Assembly: GCA_030674185.1 (NCBI GenBank) | Contig: CM060305.1 | Location: 166,228,758-166,292,757 of the forward strand | From: Monoplex corrugatus | Taxonomy: Eukaryota > Mollusca > Gastropoda > Littorinimorpha > Ranellidae | Direction of reading: 5' to 3' | DNA length: 64,000 nt | The notes under the pieces: generated by a model | What the model saw: only the letters and a program-made list of their open reading frames with translations | The model's database searches: none | What the model was told of the DNA's origin: nothing | Made by a program: the position numbers and the translations under genes | In this document: piece after piece, positions 24,004 through 42,405 of the stretch | How the letters are laid out: the number at the start of each line of letters is the position of its first letter | How positions within the stretch are numbered: position 1 is the first letter of the stretch

Positions 24004-24770
24004 ACCGTTTTTATGTCATTTTTATGACTAACATTAATCTGCTTCATATAAAAGTATTAGATGCTTGAAATCTACATACTACTGTGCACTTATTAAGCCC
24101 AATTGAAAATAAATGTGTACTCACATCTTTGTGTACCAGAGGCTCAAAACAAAAGACTGTAAGGAAGCTGGTAACTGCTAGTGGTCAGTGTAGAAAAGGA
24201 AGAGTCAGGAATAACAGACAAGGCGCCAGGATGTGGTGGCATGGTGTAAGTGTAGTTCTTGCCTGTCTGGAGCCGGATATTCCAGGCGGAAGCATCAGGT
24301 TATCACTAAAGTATGCACTACTGGCGCTTGATTTTGGGTTTATCATATCTGTAGTGGTCGGCACTAGAGGGTTTAAAACTATAATTAAGTTATTTTGCTG
24401 GAAAATGCTTCACAATTTATGCTCTAGAAATAATAAGCTATCTCAGTTTGTCTACTATAAATAGTCAGTCTGAAATCCCATTTCTATTTTTAGAACTAGC
24501 CTCAAGAAAAGTAGCTTTTGATTACAGTGAACAACAGCAATGAAATCAATTGTTTTTCTGCAAAATCAACGCATTCCAGTTTCATGACAGGACAAAAATC
24601 TTTCAAACGTGATATCAAATATATTGCTGCACCAAGGAAGCTATTTACATTCAGGAAATATTCAGAAAAGGTAAATCCCATAAAGAGTATTTCCCCTTTG
24701 TGCTGACAGCCCTCCTTCCGTCTTCCTATCTGAAGAATTACTATAATCTGCTTTTTTTGATTTTATGCGT

Positions 24771-24852
<82 letters not shown>

Positions 24853-24879
24853 GTCTGTCCGTGTGTGTGTGTGTGTGTG

Positions 24880-24916
<37 letters not shown>

Positions 24917-26507
24917 CATACAAATTAGTACAGGAAGTTCTTCACAAATCGTTTTTTCAGCTGTTAAGGGATGGGATAAAATTGTCCTAATTTTTCTTTC
25001 TTTAACCTGGGATAAAATACCAACAATCTGACCTCCAATTCTACCTACTTTTTATGTTATGTCTAAGATAGTCTGCAAAAAAGGAAATTTTTTCTTCAGA
25101 TTCTCTGCACACATGCAGTATACACTACATGTCAAAAACCTGAAAATTGGCGGACATTTGAAAATCTGAACAACGCCTCAGAAAGCACAATGGTGATCTG
25201 TCATGTATGTGCCATTTTTTTCTTCCAAACAGTGTAGCATGCAGTTTATCATGTGCAATTTCAATGAAAATCTATGTCCAGTTCCTAGAACATTTTTGTT
25301 TTGCATTTGAACAGAAGAATTGTTCAAATATCTTGTCCAAATCTCAGACTAACCATTTTGCATGAACCTGTGAAAAAGATATTTCAGAGTGCGCTGACCT
25401 TCACTTTTGTTAGCTTTTTATGTTTCTGTTTAATGGTCTATCTCTAGGAAAAAAATAAGGACTAGATTGTCTATGTAGGGCTGTCATGTGTGCATGCTGA
25501 ATATACTTTGTCTTGAAAACAGAAATAGAGGTTAGTGTGTAAAAGGGAAATGCTCACAAGCTAAATTGCTGGTGTATCACTCTGTTCATGTTTTTCATGG
25601 AGTGTAAATTTAGTTTCTTGTGTAAACAATTCAAAGAAACTTTCTGTTGACTGACTTTTTCTTTGGATTTGGACACCACAAGATTTGGAATAAACTTCTT
25701 GATATGACAGCATAATTATGAATGGTTGTCTGATTTCAAGCAAAAAAATGAAAAGAATTGCTTTCAATTGACAGATGTTCCTTCAATCCGTTCTAAGAAG
25801 AAAACAGTCTGTAATGATGAATTCATGTAGGAAAAGCACATGCCGATGAGAAAGTGTTCTTTCCGAGAGAGGTTTTCATCCAAGATGTTAAAACTGATCA
25901 TTTTCAAGGACTATTACTGAAAAACAAACCAAAACAAAATACAGTGATCCCCACCCTCCTACATTTCTTTTGCGTTTTACATGGCTATTTAATAGGATGG
26001 TTTGTAGAAAAGAACAAAAAATGAAGAATGTAGTAAGATGGTGTTTCGTGCAATGCAATGCTTTGACCTTTTCGCCTGTGGTCATCTAATCAGACAGTAT
26101 ACTATGTATCAGCCAAGACAGCTAATATGCAACTCCATGGTGCTAATGGCAGCAGAACACCAAGACGCCTGCAGGAAGTTCCTCTAAACTGCCATAGGTC
26201 TGGAAGTTTACCATTAGCCTTGCTGATATCCTACGAAAAATGAGCATGCGAAAGATTCCATCAAGCAAGCTGACTACATTGAGTTAATAATGTAGTTTTG
26301 CAAGAGCCTGTGGACTGAAGTAAGGTACAGTCAGTTGTATGCCATTATGATCAGCTACAGTTGACTAAAATGGCTTTAGGATTTTGTTGTGACAGTGTGT
26401 CAAGCAGTGTTGTGTATAGGCTAGTTGTGAGCCTATATGGCCAAGTTGAGTAGAGTAAAGAGTTGCACTTAGAGCAAAGATGCCAATGTCAAAGTGATGT
26501 AAACTGC

Positions 26508-26522
26508 TCTGTTTTTGTTTTG
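26508..26522 (-). terminator. 3' box of U1 copy 5
   Basis: On the minus strand CAAAACAAAAACAGA immediately follows the U1 3' end. AAAAACAGA fits the AAARNNAGA half of the metazoan snRNA 3' box, which directs Integrator-dependent 3'-end formation. The GTTT half is not well matched. The same sequence follows copies 3, 6, 7 and 8. Copies 1 and 2 and the 42-kb fragment have CTTTG in place of TCTG on plus, and copy 9 has TCTGATTTTG. Confidence 0.6.
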
Positions 26523-26686
26523 CAGGGGATAGCGCGAACGCAGTCCCCCTCACCAAAAAATTACGCACTCGAATCACCTACATTTGAGGCGATCGCAGGG
26601 GTCAGCCCGCCCCAAGTGCAATGGACAGGCCTCGCCCTGGGTGAACCCCCTTGATGATCAGGGTCTCTCCCGTGCCAGGTAAGTAT
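26523..26686 (-). ncRNA. U1: U1 snRNA copy 5 (class A)
   Basis: This is a full 164-nt gene with a consensus 5' end, U1A loop, Sm site and stem-loop IV. The PSE is at 26726-26745 and a matching 3' box lies directly downstream. One substitution (GAUUCGAG for GACUCGAG) lies just after stem-loop III. Stem I is class A, with an A-A mismatch. Its sequence and flanks give no reason to think it is inactive. Confidence 0.95.
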
Positions 26687-26923
26687 GTTGCATGTTGATT
26701 AACGCACACATTTATCAGAAATTATAACTGTCATTGCATGGTGCCAGAGGTTTGATTGCAAAACAATAATTAAATTTTTCGATCTGTATATTCTATTTTA
26801 TATCATGTCTTCTCAAGGCCTAAAGCTGGTACATTTGAAGCTTTCTATATATTTTAAACTATAATTACAGTTATTTTTGCTGGAAAATGCTTCACAATTT
26901 ATGCTCTAGCAAATAACAAGCTG

Positions 26924-27248
26924 TCTCAGTTTGTCTACTATAAGTAGTCAGTCTGAAATCCCATTTCTATTTTTAGAACTAGCCTCAAGAAAAGTAGTTT
27001 TTGATTACAGTGAACAACAGCAATAAAATCAATCGTTTTTCTGCAAAATCAACGCATTCCAGTTTCATGACAGGACAAAAATCTTTCAAACGTGATATCA
27101 AATATCTTGCTTCACGAAGGAAGCTATTTACATTCAGGAAATATTCAGAAAAGTAAATCCCATAAAGAGTATTTCCCCTTTGTGCTGACAGCCCTCCTTC
27201 CGTCTTCCTATCTGAAGAATCACTATAATCTGCTTTTTCTTAATTTCA

Positions 27249-27304
<56 letters not shown>

Positions 27305-27431
27305 GTGTGTGTGTGTGTATGTGTGTGTGTGTGTGTGTATGTGTGTGTGTGTGACTGTGTGTGTGTGTGTGTGACTGTGTGTGTGTGTGTGTGTATGTGT
27401 GTGTGACTGTGTGACTGTGTGTGTGTGACTC

Positions 27432-27474
<43 letters not shown>

Positions 27475-29492
27475 CATACAAATCTGATTAGTAAAGGAAG
27501 TTCTTCACAAATCGTTTTTTCAGCTGTTAAGGGATGGGATAGAATGTCCTAATTTTTCTTTTTTTCTTTTTTTATTTAACCTGAGATAAAATACCAACAC
27601 TCTGACCTCCAATTCTACCTACTTTTTACGGTTATGTCTAAGACAGTCTGCAAAAAAGAGGAATTTTTTATTTCTGAGATTTCTCTGCACACATGCAGTA
27701 TACACTACATGTCAAAAACCTGAAAATTGGCGGACAGTTGAAAATCGACAACGCCTCAGAAAGCACAATGGTGATCTGTCATATATGTGCCATTTTTTCT
27801 TCCAAACAGTGTGCATGCAGTTTATCATGTGCAAATTTCAATGAAAATCCATGTCCAGTTCCTAGAACATTTCTTTTTGCATTTGAACAGAAGAATTGGT
27901 GCAAATATCTTGTCCAAATATCAGACTAACCATTTTGCATGAACCTGTGAAAAAGATATTTCAGAGTGTGCTGACCTTCACTTTTGTTAGCTTTTTATGT
28001 TTCTGTTTAATGGTCTAATCTCTAGGAAAAAAATAAGGAATAGATTGTCTATGTAGGGTTGTCATGTGTGCATGCTGAATAATACTTTGTCTTGAAAACT
28101 AGAAATAGAGGATTAGTGTGTAAACAGAGAAATGCTCACAAGCTAAATTGCTGGTGTATCACTCTGTTCATGTTTTTCATGGAGTGTAAATTTAGTTTCT
28201 TGTATAAACAATTTCAAAGAAACTTTCTGTTGACTGACTTTTTCTTTGGATTTGGACACCACAAGATTTGGAATAAACTTCTTGACATGACAGCATAATT
28301 ATGAATGGTTGTCTGATTTCAAGCAAAAAAATGGAAAGAATTGCTTTCAATTGACAGATGTTCCTTCAATCCGTTCTAAGAAGAAAACAGTCTGTAATGA
28401 TGAATTCATGTAGGAAAAGCACATGCGATGAGAAAGTGTTCTTTCCAAGAGAGGTTTTCATCCAAATGTTAAAACTGATCATTTTCAAGGACTATTTACT
28501 GAAAAACAAACCAAAACAAAATACAGTGATCCCCACCCTCCTACATTTCTTTTGCGTTTTACATGGCTATTTAATAGGATGGTTTGTAGAAAAGAACAAA
28601 AAAAGGAAGAATGTAGTAAGATGGTGTTTCGTGCAATGCAATGCTTTGACCTTTTCACCTGTGGTCATCTAATCAGACAGTATACTGTGTATCAGCCAAG
28701 ACAGCTAATATGCAACTCCATGGTGCTAATGGCAGCACAACACCAAGACGCCTGCAGGAAGTTCCTCTAAATTGCCATAGGTCTAGAAGTTTACCATTAG
28801 CCTTGCTGATATCCTATGGAAAAATGAGCATGCGAAAGATTCCATCAAGCAAGCTGACTACATGAGTTAATAATGTAGTTTTGCAAGAGCCTGTGGACTG
28901 AAGTAAGCTACAGTCAGTTGTATGCCATTATGGTCACTACAGTTGACTAAAGTGGCTTTAGGATTTTGTTGTGACAGTGTGTCAAGCAGTGTTGTGTATA
29001 GTTGTGAGCCCATATGGCCAAGTGGTAGAGTAAGAGTTGCAGAAGAGCAAGATGCAAATGTCAAAGTGATGTAAACTGCTCTGTTTTTGTTTTGCAGGGG
29101 ATAGCGCGAACGCAGTCCCCCTCACCAAAAAATTACACACTCGAGTCACCTACATTTGAGGCGATCGCAGGGGTCAGCCCGCCCCAAGTGCAATGGACAG
29201 GCCTCGCCCTGGGTGAACCCCCTTGATGATCAGGGTCTCTCCCGTGCCAGGTAAGTATGTTGCATGTTGATTAACGCACACTTTTATCAGAAATTATAAC
29301 TGTCATTGCATGGTGCCAGAGGTTTGATTGCAAAACAATATTTAAATTTTTCGATCTGTATATTCTATTTCATATCATGTCTTCTCAAGGCCTAAAGCTG
29401 GTACATTTGAAGCTTTCTATATATTTTAAACTATAATTAGTTATTTTGCTGGAAAATGCTTCACAATTTATGCTCTAGCAAATAACAAGCTG
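26924..29492 (-). repeat. U1 array unit 6 (single (TG)n tract)
   Basis: This 2.57-kb unit has one interrupted (TG)n tract (about 27250-27472) and one inner block. Like unit 5 it lacks the inner duplication, so the two short units are neighbours. It has no insertion. Confidence 0.87.
29095..29258 (-). ncRNA. U1: U1 snRNA copy 6 (class A)
   Basis: This is a full 164-nt copy with a PSE at 29298-29317 and a 3' box directly downstream. It differs from copy 1 by one substitution just before the Sm site (GAGUGUGUAAU for GAGUGCGUAAU). Stem I is class A. All binding landmarks are intact, so it is probably functional. Confidence 0.95.
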
Positions 29493-35787
<6,295 letters not shown>

Positions 35788-36114
35788 TCTCAGTTTGTCT
35801 ACTATAAGTAGTCAGTCTGAAATCCCATTTCTATTTTAGAACTAGCCTCAAGAAAAGTAGTTTTTGATTACAGTGAACAACAGCAATGAAATCAATTGTT
35901 TTTCTGCAAAATCAACGCATTCCAGTTTCATGACAGGACAAAAATCTTTTAATCGTGATATCAAATATCTTGCTGCACCAAGGAAGCTATTTACATTCAG
36001 GAAATATTCAGAAAAGGTAAATCCCATAAAGAGTATTTCCCCTTTGTGCTGACGGCCATCCTTCCGTCTTCCTATCTGAAGAATTACTATAATCTGCTTT
36101 TTCTTAATTTCATG

Positions 36115-36192
<78 letters not shown>

Positions 36193-36269
36193 TATGTGTG
36201 TGAGTGTGTGTGACTGCTGTGTGTTGTATGTTGTGTGTGTGACTGTGTGTGTGTGACTGTGTGTGTGTG

Positions 36270-36330
<61 letters not shown>

Positions 36331-36718
36331 TACAAATCTGATTAGTACAGGAAGTTCTTCACAAATCGTTTTTTCAGCTGTTAAGGGATGGGATAGGTTG
36401 TCCTAATTTTTCTTTTTTTTCATTTTTTATTTAACCTGGGATAAAATACCAACACTCTGACCTCCAATTCTACCTACTTTTTACGCTTATGTCTAAGACA
36501 GTCTGGAAAAAGAGGAATTTTTTCTGAGATTTCTCTGCACACATGCAGTATACACTACATGTCAAAAACCTGAAAATTGGCGGACAGTTACAAATCTGAC
36601 AACGCCTCAGAAAGCACAATGGTGACCTGTCACATCATCTGCTTTTTCTTGATTTCATGCTGTGTGTGTGTGTGTGTGTGTGTGACTGTGTTGTGTGTGT
36701 GTGTGTGTGACTGTGTGT

Positions 36719-36767
<49 letters not shown>

Positions 36768-36771
36768 TTTG

Positions 36772-36853
<82 letters not shown>

Positions 36854-38259
36854 TTCATACAAATCTGATTAGTACAGGAAGTTCTTTACAAATTGTTTTT
36901 TCAACTGTTTAGGGATGGGATAGGTTGTCCTAATTTTCTTTTTCTTTTTTTTCATTTTTTATTTAACCTGGGATGAAATACCAACACTCTGACCTCCAAT
37001 TCTACCTACTTTTTACGCTTAGGTCTGAGATAGTCTGCAAAAAGGTGAATTTTTTTTTCTGAGATTTCTCTGCACACATGCAGTATACACTACATGTGAA
37101 AAACCTGAAAATTGAAGGACAGTTGAAAATCTGACAACGCCTCAGAAAGCACAATGGTGATATGTCATGTATGTGCCATTTTTTTCTTCCAAACAGTGTA
37201 CATGCAGTTATCATGTGCAAATTTCAATGAAAATCTATGTCCAGTTCCTAGAACATTTTTGTTTTGCATTTGAACAGAAGAATTGGTGCAAATATCTTGT
37301 CCAAATGTCAGACTAACCATTTTGCATGAACCTGTGAAAAAATATTTCAGAGTGCGCTGACCTTCACTTTTGTTAGCTTTTTATGTTTCTGTTTAATGGT
37401 CTAATCTCTAGGAAAAAAATAAGGACTAGATTGTCTATGTAGGGTGTCATGTGTGCATGCTGAATATACTTGTCTTGAAAACCTAGAAATAGAGGGTTAG
37501 TGTGTAAACAGATAAATGCTCACAAGCTAAATTGCTGGTGTATCACTCTGTTCATGTTTTTCATGGAGTGTAAATTTAGTTTCTTGTGTAAACAATTTGA
37601 AAGAAACTTTCTGTTGACTGACTTTTTCTTTGGATTTGGACACCACAAGATTTGGAATAAACTTCTTGACATGACAGCATAATTATGAATGGTTGTCTGA
37701 TTTCAAGCAAAAAAATGGAAAGAATTGCTTTCAATTGACAGATGTTCCTTCAATCCGTTCTAAGAAGAAAACAGTCTGTAATGATGAATTCATGTAGGAA
37801 AAGCACATGCCGATGAGAAAGTGTTCTTTCCGAGAGAGGTTTTCATCCAAGATGTTAAAACTGATCATTTTCAAGGACTATTTACTGAAAAACAAACCAA
37901 AACAAAATACAGTGATCCCCACCCTCCTACATTTCTTTTGCATTTTACATGGCTATTTAATAGGATGGTTTGTAGAAAAGAACAAAAAAAAGGAAGAATG
38001 TAGTAAGATGGTGTTTCGTGCAATGCAATGCTTTGATCTTTGCGCCTGTGGTCATCTAATCAGACAGTATACTGTGTATCAGCCAAGACAGCTAATATGC
38101 AACTCCATGGTGCTAATGGCAGCACAACACCAAGACACCTGCAGGAAGTTCCTCTAAATTGCCATAGGTCTGGAAGTTTACCATTAGCCTTGCTGATATC
38201 CTACGGAAAAACGAGCAATGTGAAAGATTCCATCAAGCAAGCTGACTACACTGAGGTAA

Positions 38260-38443
38260 ACCTTTCACTCCCACACCCTCTCCACCAGCGTCCTGCATTG
38301 TCAACCATGCTTTTCAAGCAAAAGCTCAACCTTGTGACACTCTCAATCTAACCACCAGCTTCCTGCAGAAAGCTGGTTGATAGGGTGAGGGAATCAAATG
38401 GTTTAGTTTCTGCAGTTGGTAAGTATGGTGCGGGAGTCAAAGG
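38260..38443. mobile_element. Small piggyBac-like MITE
   Basis: The 184-bp insert lies at a TTAA that is present in uninterrupted units (GAGTTAATAATGTAG). It is flanked by GTAA on the left, taken as a mutated TTAA (38256-38259), and TTAA on the right (38444-38447). Its ends are imperfect inverted repeats, ACCTTTCACTCCCACACC and, reversed, CCTTTGACTCCCGCACC. It has no coding capacity. Size, inverted termini and the TTAA target fit a non-autonomous piggyBac-type element. Confidence 0.78.
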
Positions 38444-38676
38444 TTAATGATGTAGTTTTGCAAGAGCCTGTGGACTGAAGTAAGCTACAGTCAGTTGTAT
38501 GCCATTATGGTCACTACAGTTGACTAAAGTGGCTTTAGGATTTTGTTGTGACAGTGTGTCAAGCAGTGTTGTGTATAGTTGTGAGCCCATATGGCCAAGT
38601 TGAGTAGAGTAAAGAGTTGCAGGAAGAGCAAAGATGCAAATGTCAAAGTGATGTAAACTGCTCTGATTTTGTTTTG

Positions 38677-38840
38677 CAGGGGATAGCGCGAACGCAGTCC
38701 CCCTCACCAAAAAATTACACACTCGAGTCACCTACATTTGAGGCGATCGCAGGGGTCAGCCCGCCCCAAGTGCAATGGACAGGCCTCGCCCTGGGAGAAC
38801 CCCCTTGATGATCAGGGTCTCTCCCGTGCCAGGTAAGTAT
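38677..38840 (-). ncRNA. U1: U1 snRNA copy 9 (class B)
   Basis: This is a 164-nt copy with the same sequence as copy 8 and all landmarks intact. The 3' box reads AAAATCAGA instead of AAAAACAGA. The PSE is one base further upstream (38881-38900) because of a one-base insertion in the spacer. It is probably functional. Confidence 0.95.
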
Positions 38841-38880
38841 GTTGCATGTTGATTAACGCACACATTTCATCAGAAATTAT

Positions 38881-38900
38881 AACTGTCATTGCATGGTGCC
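38881..38900 (-). promoter_or_regulatory. PSE of U1 copy 9
   Basis: The core is the same as in the other copies, but it starts 41 nt from the U1 5' end instead of 40 because of one extra base in the spacer (CATTTCATC for ACTTTTATC-type spacers). PSE spacing affects start choice in snRNA genes generally; the effect here is unknown. Confidence 0.6.
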
Positions 38901-39404
38901 AGAGGTTTGATTGCAAAACAATAATTAAATTTTTCGATTTGTATATTCTATTTCATATCATGTCTTCTCAAGGCCTAAAGCTGGTACAGTTGAAGCTTTC
39001 TATATATTTTAAACTATAATTACAGTTATTTTGCTGGAAAATGCTCCACAATTTATGCTCTAGCAAATAACAAGCTGTCTCAGTTTGTCTACTATAAGTA
39101 GTCAGTCTGAAATCCCATTTCTATTTTTAGAACTAGCCTCAAGAAAAGTAGTTTTTGATTACATGAACAACAGCAATGAAATCAATTGTTTTTCTGCAAA
39201 ATCAACGCATTCCAGTTTCATGACAGGACAAAAATCTTTCAAACATGATATCAAATATCTTGCTGCACCAAGGAAGCTATTTACATTCAGGAAATATTCA
39301 GAAAAGGTAAATCCATAAAGAGTATTTCCCCTTTGTGCTGACAGCCCTCCTTCCGTCTTCCTATCTGAAGAATTACTATAATCTGCTTTTTCTTAATTTC
39401 ATGC

Positions 39405-39435
<31 letters not shown>

Positions 39436-39556
39436 GTGTGTGTGTGTGTATGTGTGTGTGTGTGTGATTGCATGTGTGTGTGTGTGTGTATGTGTGTGTG
39501 ACAGTGTGTGTGTGTGTGTATGTGTGTGTGTGTATGTGTGTGTGTGTGTGTGTGAC

Positions 39557-39587
<31 letters not shown>

Positions 39588-39839
39588 CTGTGTGTGACTC
39601 TGTGTGTGTGACTGTGTGTATTTCCCCTTTGTGCTGACAGCCCTCCTTCCATCTTCCTATCTGAAGAATCACTATAATCTGCTCTGTTTTTGTTTTGCAG
39701 GGGATAAATAAGGAACTGATTGTCTATGTAAGATTGTCATGTATGCATACTGAATAATACTTTGTCTTGAAAACTAGAAATAGAGGGTTAGTGTGTAAAC
39801 AGAGAAATACTCACAAGTAAATTGCTGGTGTATCACTCT

Positions 39840-41450
39840 CCTCCCATTCATCACTGACATCATCAACACTTCTTTTCAAACTGGAACTGTCCCAGATTCT
39901 TTCAAGTCTGCTATTGTTCACCCTCTCCTCAAGAAACACAATTTAGACCCAAATGAACTGAAAAATTACAGGCCTATCTCTAATCTCTCTTTCTTGTCAA
40001 AACTGCTTGAAAAGGTCGTCCTCAACCAGCTGAACTCTCATCTGTCTGCCAACAATCTCCTCAATCCTTTCCAGTCAGCCTACCGCCAGTGCCATAGCAC
40101 TGAAACTGCCCTACTACACATTCTCAACAATCTCCTCCTTGCAACTGATACTGGCAAAGTCTCTCTCCTCACACTCCTTGATCTGTCTGCAGCCTTCGAT
40201 ACCATTGACCATGGTATTCTCCTTTCTAGACTTCATCATACTTTTGGCATCTCTGACATTGCTCTCTCCTTTTTCACTTCGTATTTATCAAACAGAAAAC
40301 AAACTGTTCTCATCAATGGCACTTACTCTCAACCTGCATACCTGACCTGTGGTGTTCCACAAGGATCTGTCCTTGGCCCTGTTCTTTTCACTCTTTATAC
40401 CTCCCCCCTGTCCACCATCATCAACTCCCACTCTATAAAACACCACTTCTATGCTGATGACACCCAACTTCAAGATAGTGACTCACCTGATAATATACAG
40501 CGCCTGTTGACTCGCACCACTGAGTGTTACTCGGACATTAAGAACTGGATGACACACAATAGACTTCAGCTTAATGACGACAAGACAGAAGCTATCCTCA
40601 TTGGCACCCGTCAGAAACTTTCCCAGCTGCCTCCTCTTTCTCTCCCATTATGTAACACATCAGTCCCAATTTCTGATTCAGCTAAAAACCTTGGTGTCTG
40701 CATTGACTCTACCCTCTTCATGAACAACTTTGTTTCTCAAACTGCCAGATCTTGCTACTATCATCTCCATCGCATAAGCCTGATCAGGAAGTATCTCTCT
40801 GTCGAAACAACTGCAAAACTCGTTCTCTCCTTCATAATGTCTCGCATTGACTATTGCAATTCACTCCTGTCTGGTCTTCCTGCCTCCACCATTCACATCC
40901 TACAGCGCATTCAAAACAATGCTGTACGCCTTGTACTCAAAAAGAAAAAAGCTGACCACATATCTCCTCTCCTGGCACAACTTCACTGGCTCCCTGTATC
41001 AAAGCGCATACAGTACAAACTAGACACCATGTGCTACAAAAGCCTCAATAACGCAGCCCCCGATTACCTGTCAAGCCTACTTGAGATCTATGTTCCCTCA
41101 CGTACCCTCCGCTCTGCCTCCGATCCTCTGACTTTTCGCTTTCCACGCACTAAGCTCAATACCTATGGTCCACGAGCCTTCTCTGTTTCTGGTCCACTCT
41201 CCTGGAACAAACTTCCTCTCTCAGTCCGTCAGCAACCTACTTTTGCCTCCTTCAAGTCCACTCTCAAAACTCACCTTTTCTCCTCTGCATAAAATCCTAA
41301 CCTCACTCAACCCCCCTCTGCAGCCTGTCTCCGCTCGAGGGGAATCACTTTGTTTTAATATATAATTGTATATGATGTGCTCTCTGTGGTTTTCCATTGG
41401 TTTTATTCTTGCTTTTATTGCTTTTATTCTTTTCTCCCCATTTGTGGCCA

Positions 41451-41493
<43 letters not shown>

Positions 41494-41847
41494 GTTGGTG
41501 TGTTGTGGTGTGTGCGTGTGTGCGTGCATGTGTGTCTTTTCGGCGCTTGGATTTGATTTTGTCGAGATTTGCGCTATATAAATATTGTAATTATTATGTA
41601 TGCATGTGCGTACGTACGTATGTATGTATGTATGTATGTATGTCATACGCTTAGATTTATGTATGTATGTATGTATGCATGTATACGCTCAGCTTAGATT
41701 TATGTATGTAAGTATGTAAGCATGTATGTATGCATGTATACGCTCATATGTATGTAGGTATGTATGCATGTATACGCTCAGCGCTTAGATTTGATTTTAT
41801 CAAGATTTTGCGCTATATAAATAAAATATATTATTATTATTATTATT
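39840..41847 (+). mobile_element. 5'-truncated L2-like LINE in the array edge
   Basis: It belongs to the same family as the element at 14447-17139 but lies on plus. Short ACTCT repeats flank it (39835-39839 and 41848-41852). The 3' UTR (41293-41847) carries a (TG)n tract (about 41455-41490), (GTAT)n runs (about 41614-41770) and two copies of the GCGCTATATAAATA-type motif, and ends in (ATT)n. Confidence 0.86.
39841..41292 (+). CDS. L2-like reverse transcriptase fragment, 483 aa, open frame
   Basis: The frame is already open at the element's truncated 5' end (LPFITDIINTS) and runs without a stop to 41292. It has NYRPISNLSFL, LLDLSAAFDTIDH, GVPQGSVLGP, FYADDTQLQ and the C-terminal GPLSWNKLP block. 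It is close to the corresponding part of the 774-aa protein at 14776-17100, with scattered substitutions. It lacks the endonuclease and the first part of the reverse transcriptase and has no start codon of its own, so it is a dead fragment despite its open frame. Confidence 0.85.
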   Translation, partial: LPFITDIINTSFQTGTVPDSFKSAIVHPLLKKHNLDPNELKNYRPISNLSFLSKLLEKVVLNQLNSHLSANNLLNPFQSAYRQCHSTETALLHILNNLLLATDTGKVSLLTLLDLSAAFDTIDHGILLSRLHHTFGISDIALSFFTSYLSNRKQTVLINGTYSQPAYLTCGVPQGSVLGPVLFTLYTSPLSTIINSHSIKHHFYADDTQLQDSDSPDNIQRLLTRTTECYSDIKNWMTHNRLQLNDDKTEAILIGTRQKLSQLPPLSLPLCNTSVPISDSAKNLGVCIDSTLFMNNFVSQTARSCYYHLHRISLIRKYLSVETTAKLVLSFIMSRIDYCNSLLSGLPASTIHILQRIQNNAVRLVLKKKKADHISPLLAQLHWLPVSKRIQYKLDTMCYKSLNNAAPDYLSSLLEIYVPSRTLRSASDPLTFRFPRTKLNTYGPRAFSVSGPLSWNKLPLSVRQQPTFASFKSTLKTHLFSSA

Positions 41848-42338
41848 ACTCTGTTCATGTTTTTCATGGAGTGTAAATTTAGTTTCTTGTGTAAACAATT
41901 TCAAAGAAACTTTCTGTTAATTGACTTTTTCTTTGGATTTGGACACTACAAGATTTTGTATCAACTTCTTGACATGACTGTGTAATTGTGAATGCTTGTC
42001 TGATTTCAAGCAAAGAAATTCAAAGAATTGTTTTCAATTCAGGGATGGTCCTTGAATCCATTCTAAGAAGAAAACAGTCTGTAATGTTATACTAGATAGT
42101 TCATGGCACCAAGTAAGCTTATTTATATTCATAAATTATTCAGAAAGGGTATATCCCATAAAGAGTGCTTCCCCTTTGTGCTGACAACCCTCTACATAGT
42201 AAGATGTCCGTCTTCCTATCTGAAGAATCAATATAATTTCCATTTTCATTATTTCTTATTTTTGAATCTCTTTTAAACCAAAGTAATACCATACGAACCA
42301 GACATGTGAGTGATGGAAACTGCTTTGTTTTTGTTTTG

Positions 42339-42405
42339 CAGGGGATAGTGTGAACGCAGTCCCCCTCACCACAAAATTACACACTCAATCACCTACGCTT
42401 GGCTC
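42339..42405 (-). pseudogene. U1 snRNA 3' fragment at the array boundary
   Basis: Only the 3' part of U1 remains: stem-loop IV (with changes, CACACTATCCCC), a changed Sm region (TAATTTTGTGG) and part of stem-loop III. The usual 3' flank (CTTTGTTTTTGTTTTG on plus) precedes it. The gene's 5' half and promoter are absent. Notably, its Sm region AAUUUUGUGG is closer to the vertebrate AAUUUGUGG than that of the array copies. Confidence 0.85.

Larger units (their letters stand above)
22364..24371 (-). mobile_element. Decayed piggyBac-type DNA transposon
   Basis: The 2.0-kb element has terminal inverted repeats CCCTCTAGAGCC (left) and CCCTCTAGTGCC (right, reverse complement). TTTA flanks both ends (22360-22363 and 24372-24375) where piggyBac elements normally show TTAA. 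Subterminal palindromes related to TTATCATATATGATAA occur twice near each end. It encodes a broken piggyBac transposase on minus. It lies in the upstream region of the U1 copy at 22030-22192. Confidence 0.88.
17955..24440 (-). repeat. U1 array unit 4 (with Penelope-like and piggyBac insertions)
   Basis: The leader is followed by (TG)n tracts at about 18282-18513 and 18844-18993; the second contains (GTGTGC)n variants. Then come the inner blocks and the conserved block, interrupted by a Penelope-like element at 19843-21430. A 224-bp deletion joins TAGTTTTG directly to the U1 3' end at 22030. U1 (22030-22192) and its PSE follow, and then a piggyBac at 22364-24371 lies within the upstream U1 region. 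Confidence 0.86.
24441..26923 (-). repeat. U1 array unit 5 (single (TG)n tract)
   Basis: This short unit of about 2.48 kb has one (TG)n tract (about 24769-24915) and one inner block instead of two. The remaining layout is standard and free of insertions. The block at 24920-25560 has scattered single-base losses relative to its neighbours. Confidence 0.87.
35788..39077 (-). repeat. U1 array unit 9 (two (TG)n tracts, MITE insertion)
   Basis: This complete unit has (TG)n tracts at about 36114-36325 and 36661-36853. A 184-bp piggyBac-like MITE at 38260-38443 accounts for its greater length (3.29 kb). It is the last regular unit before the rearranged right edge. Confidence 0.88.
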
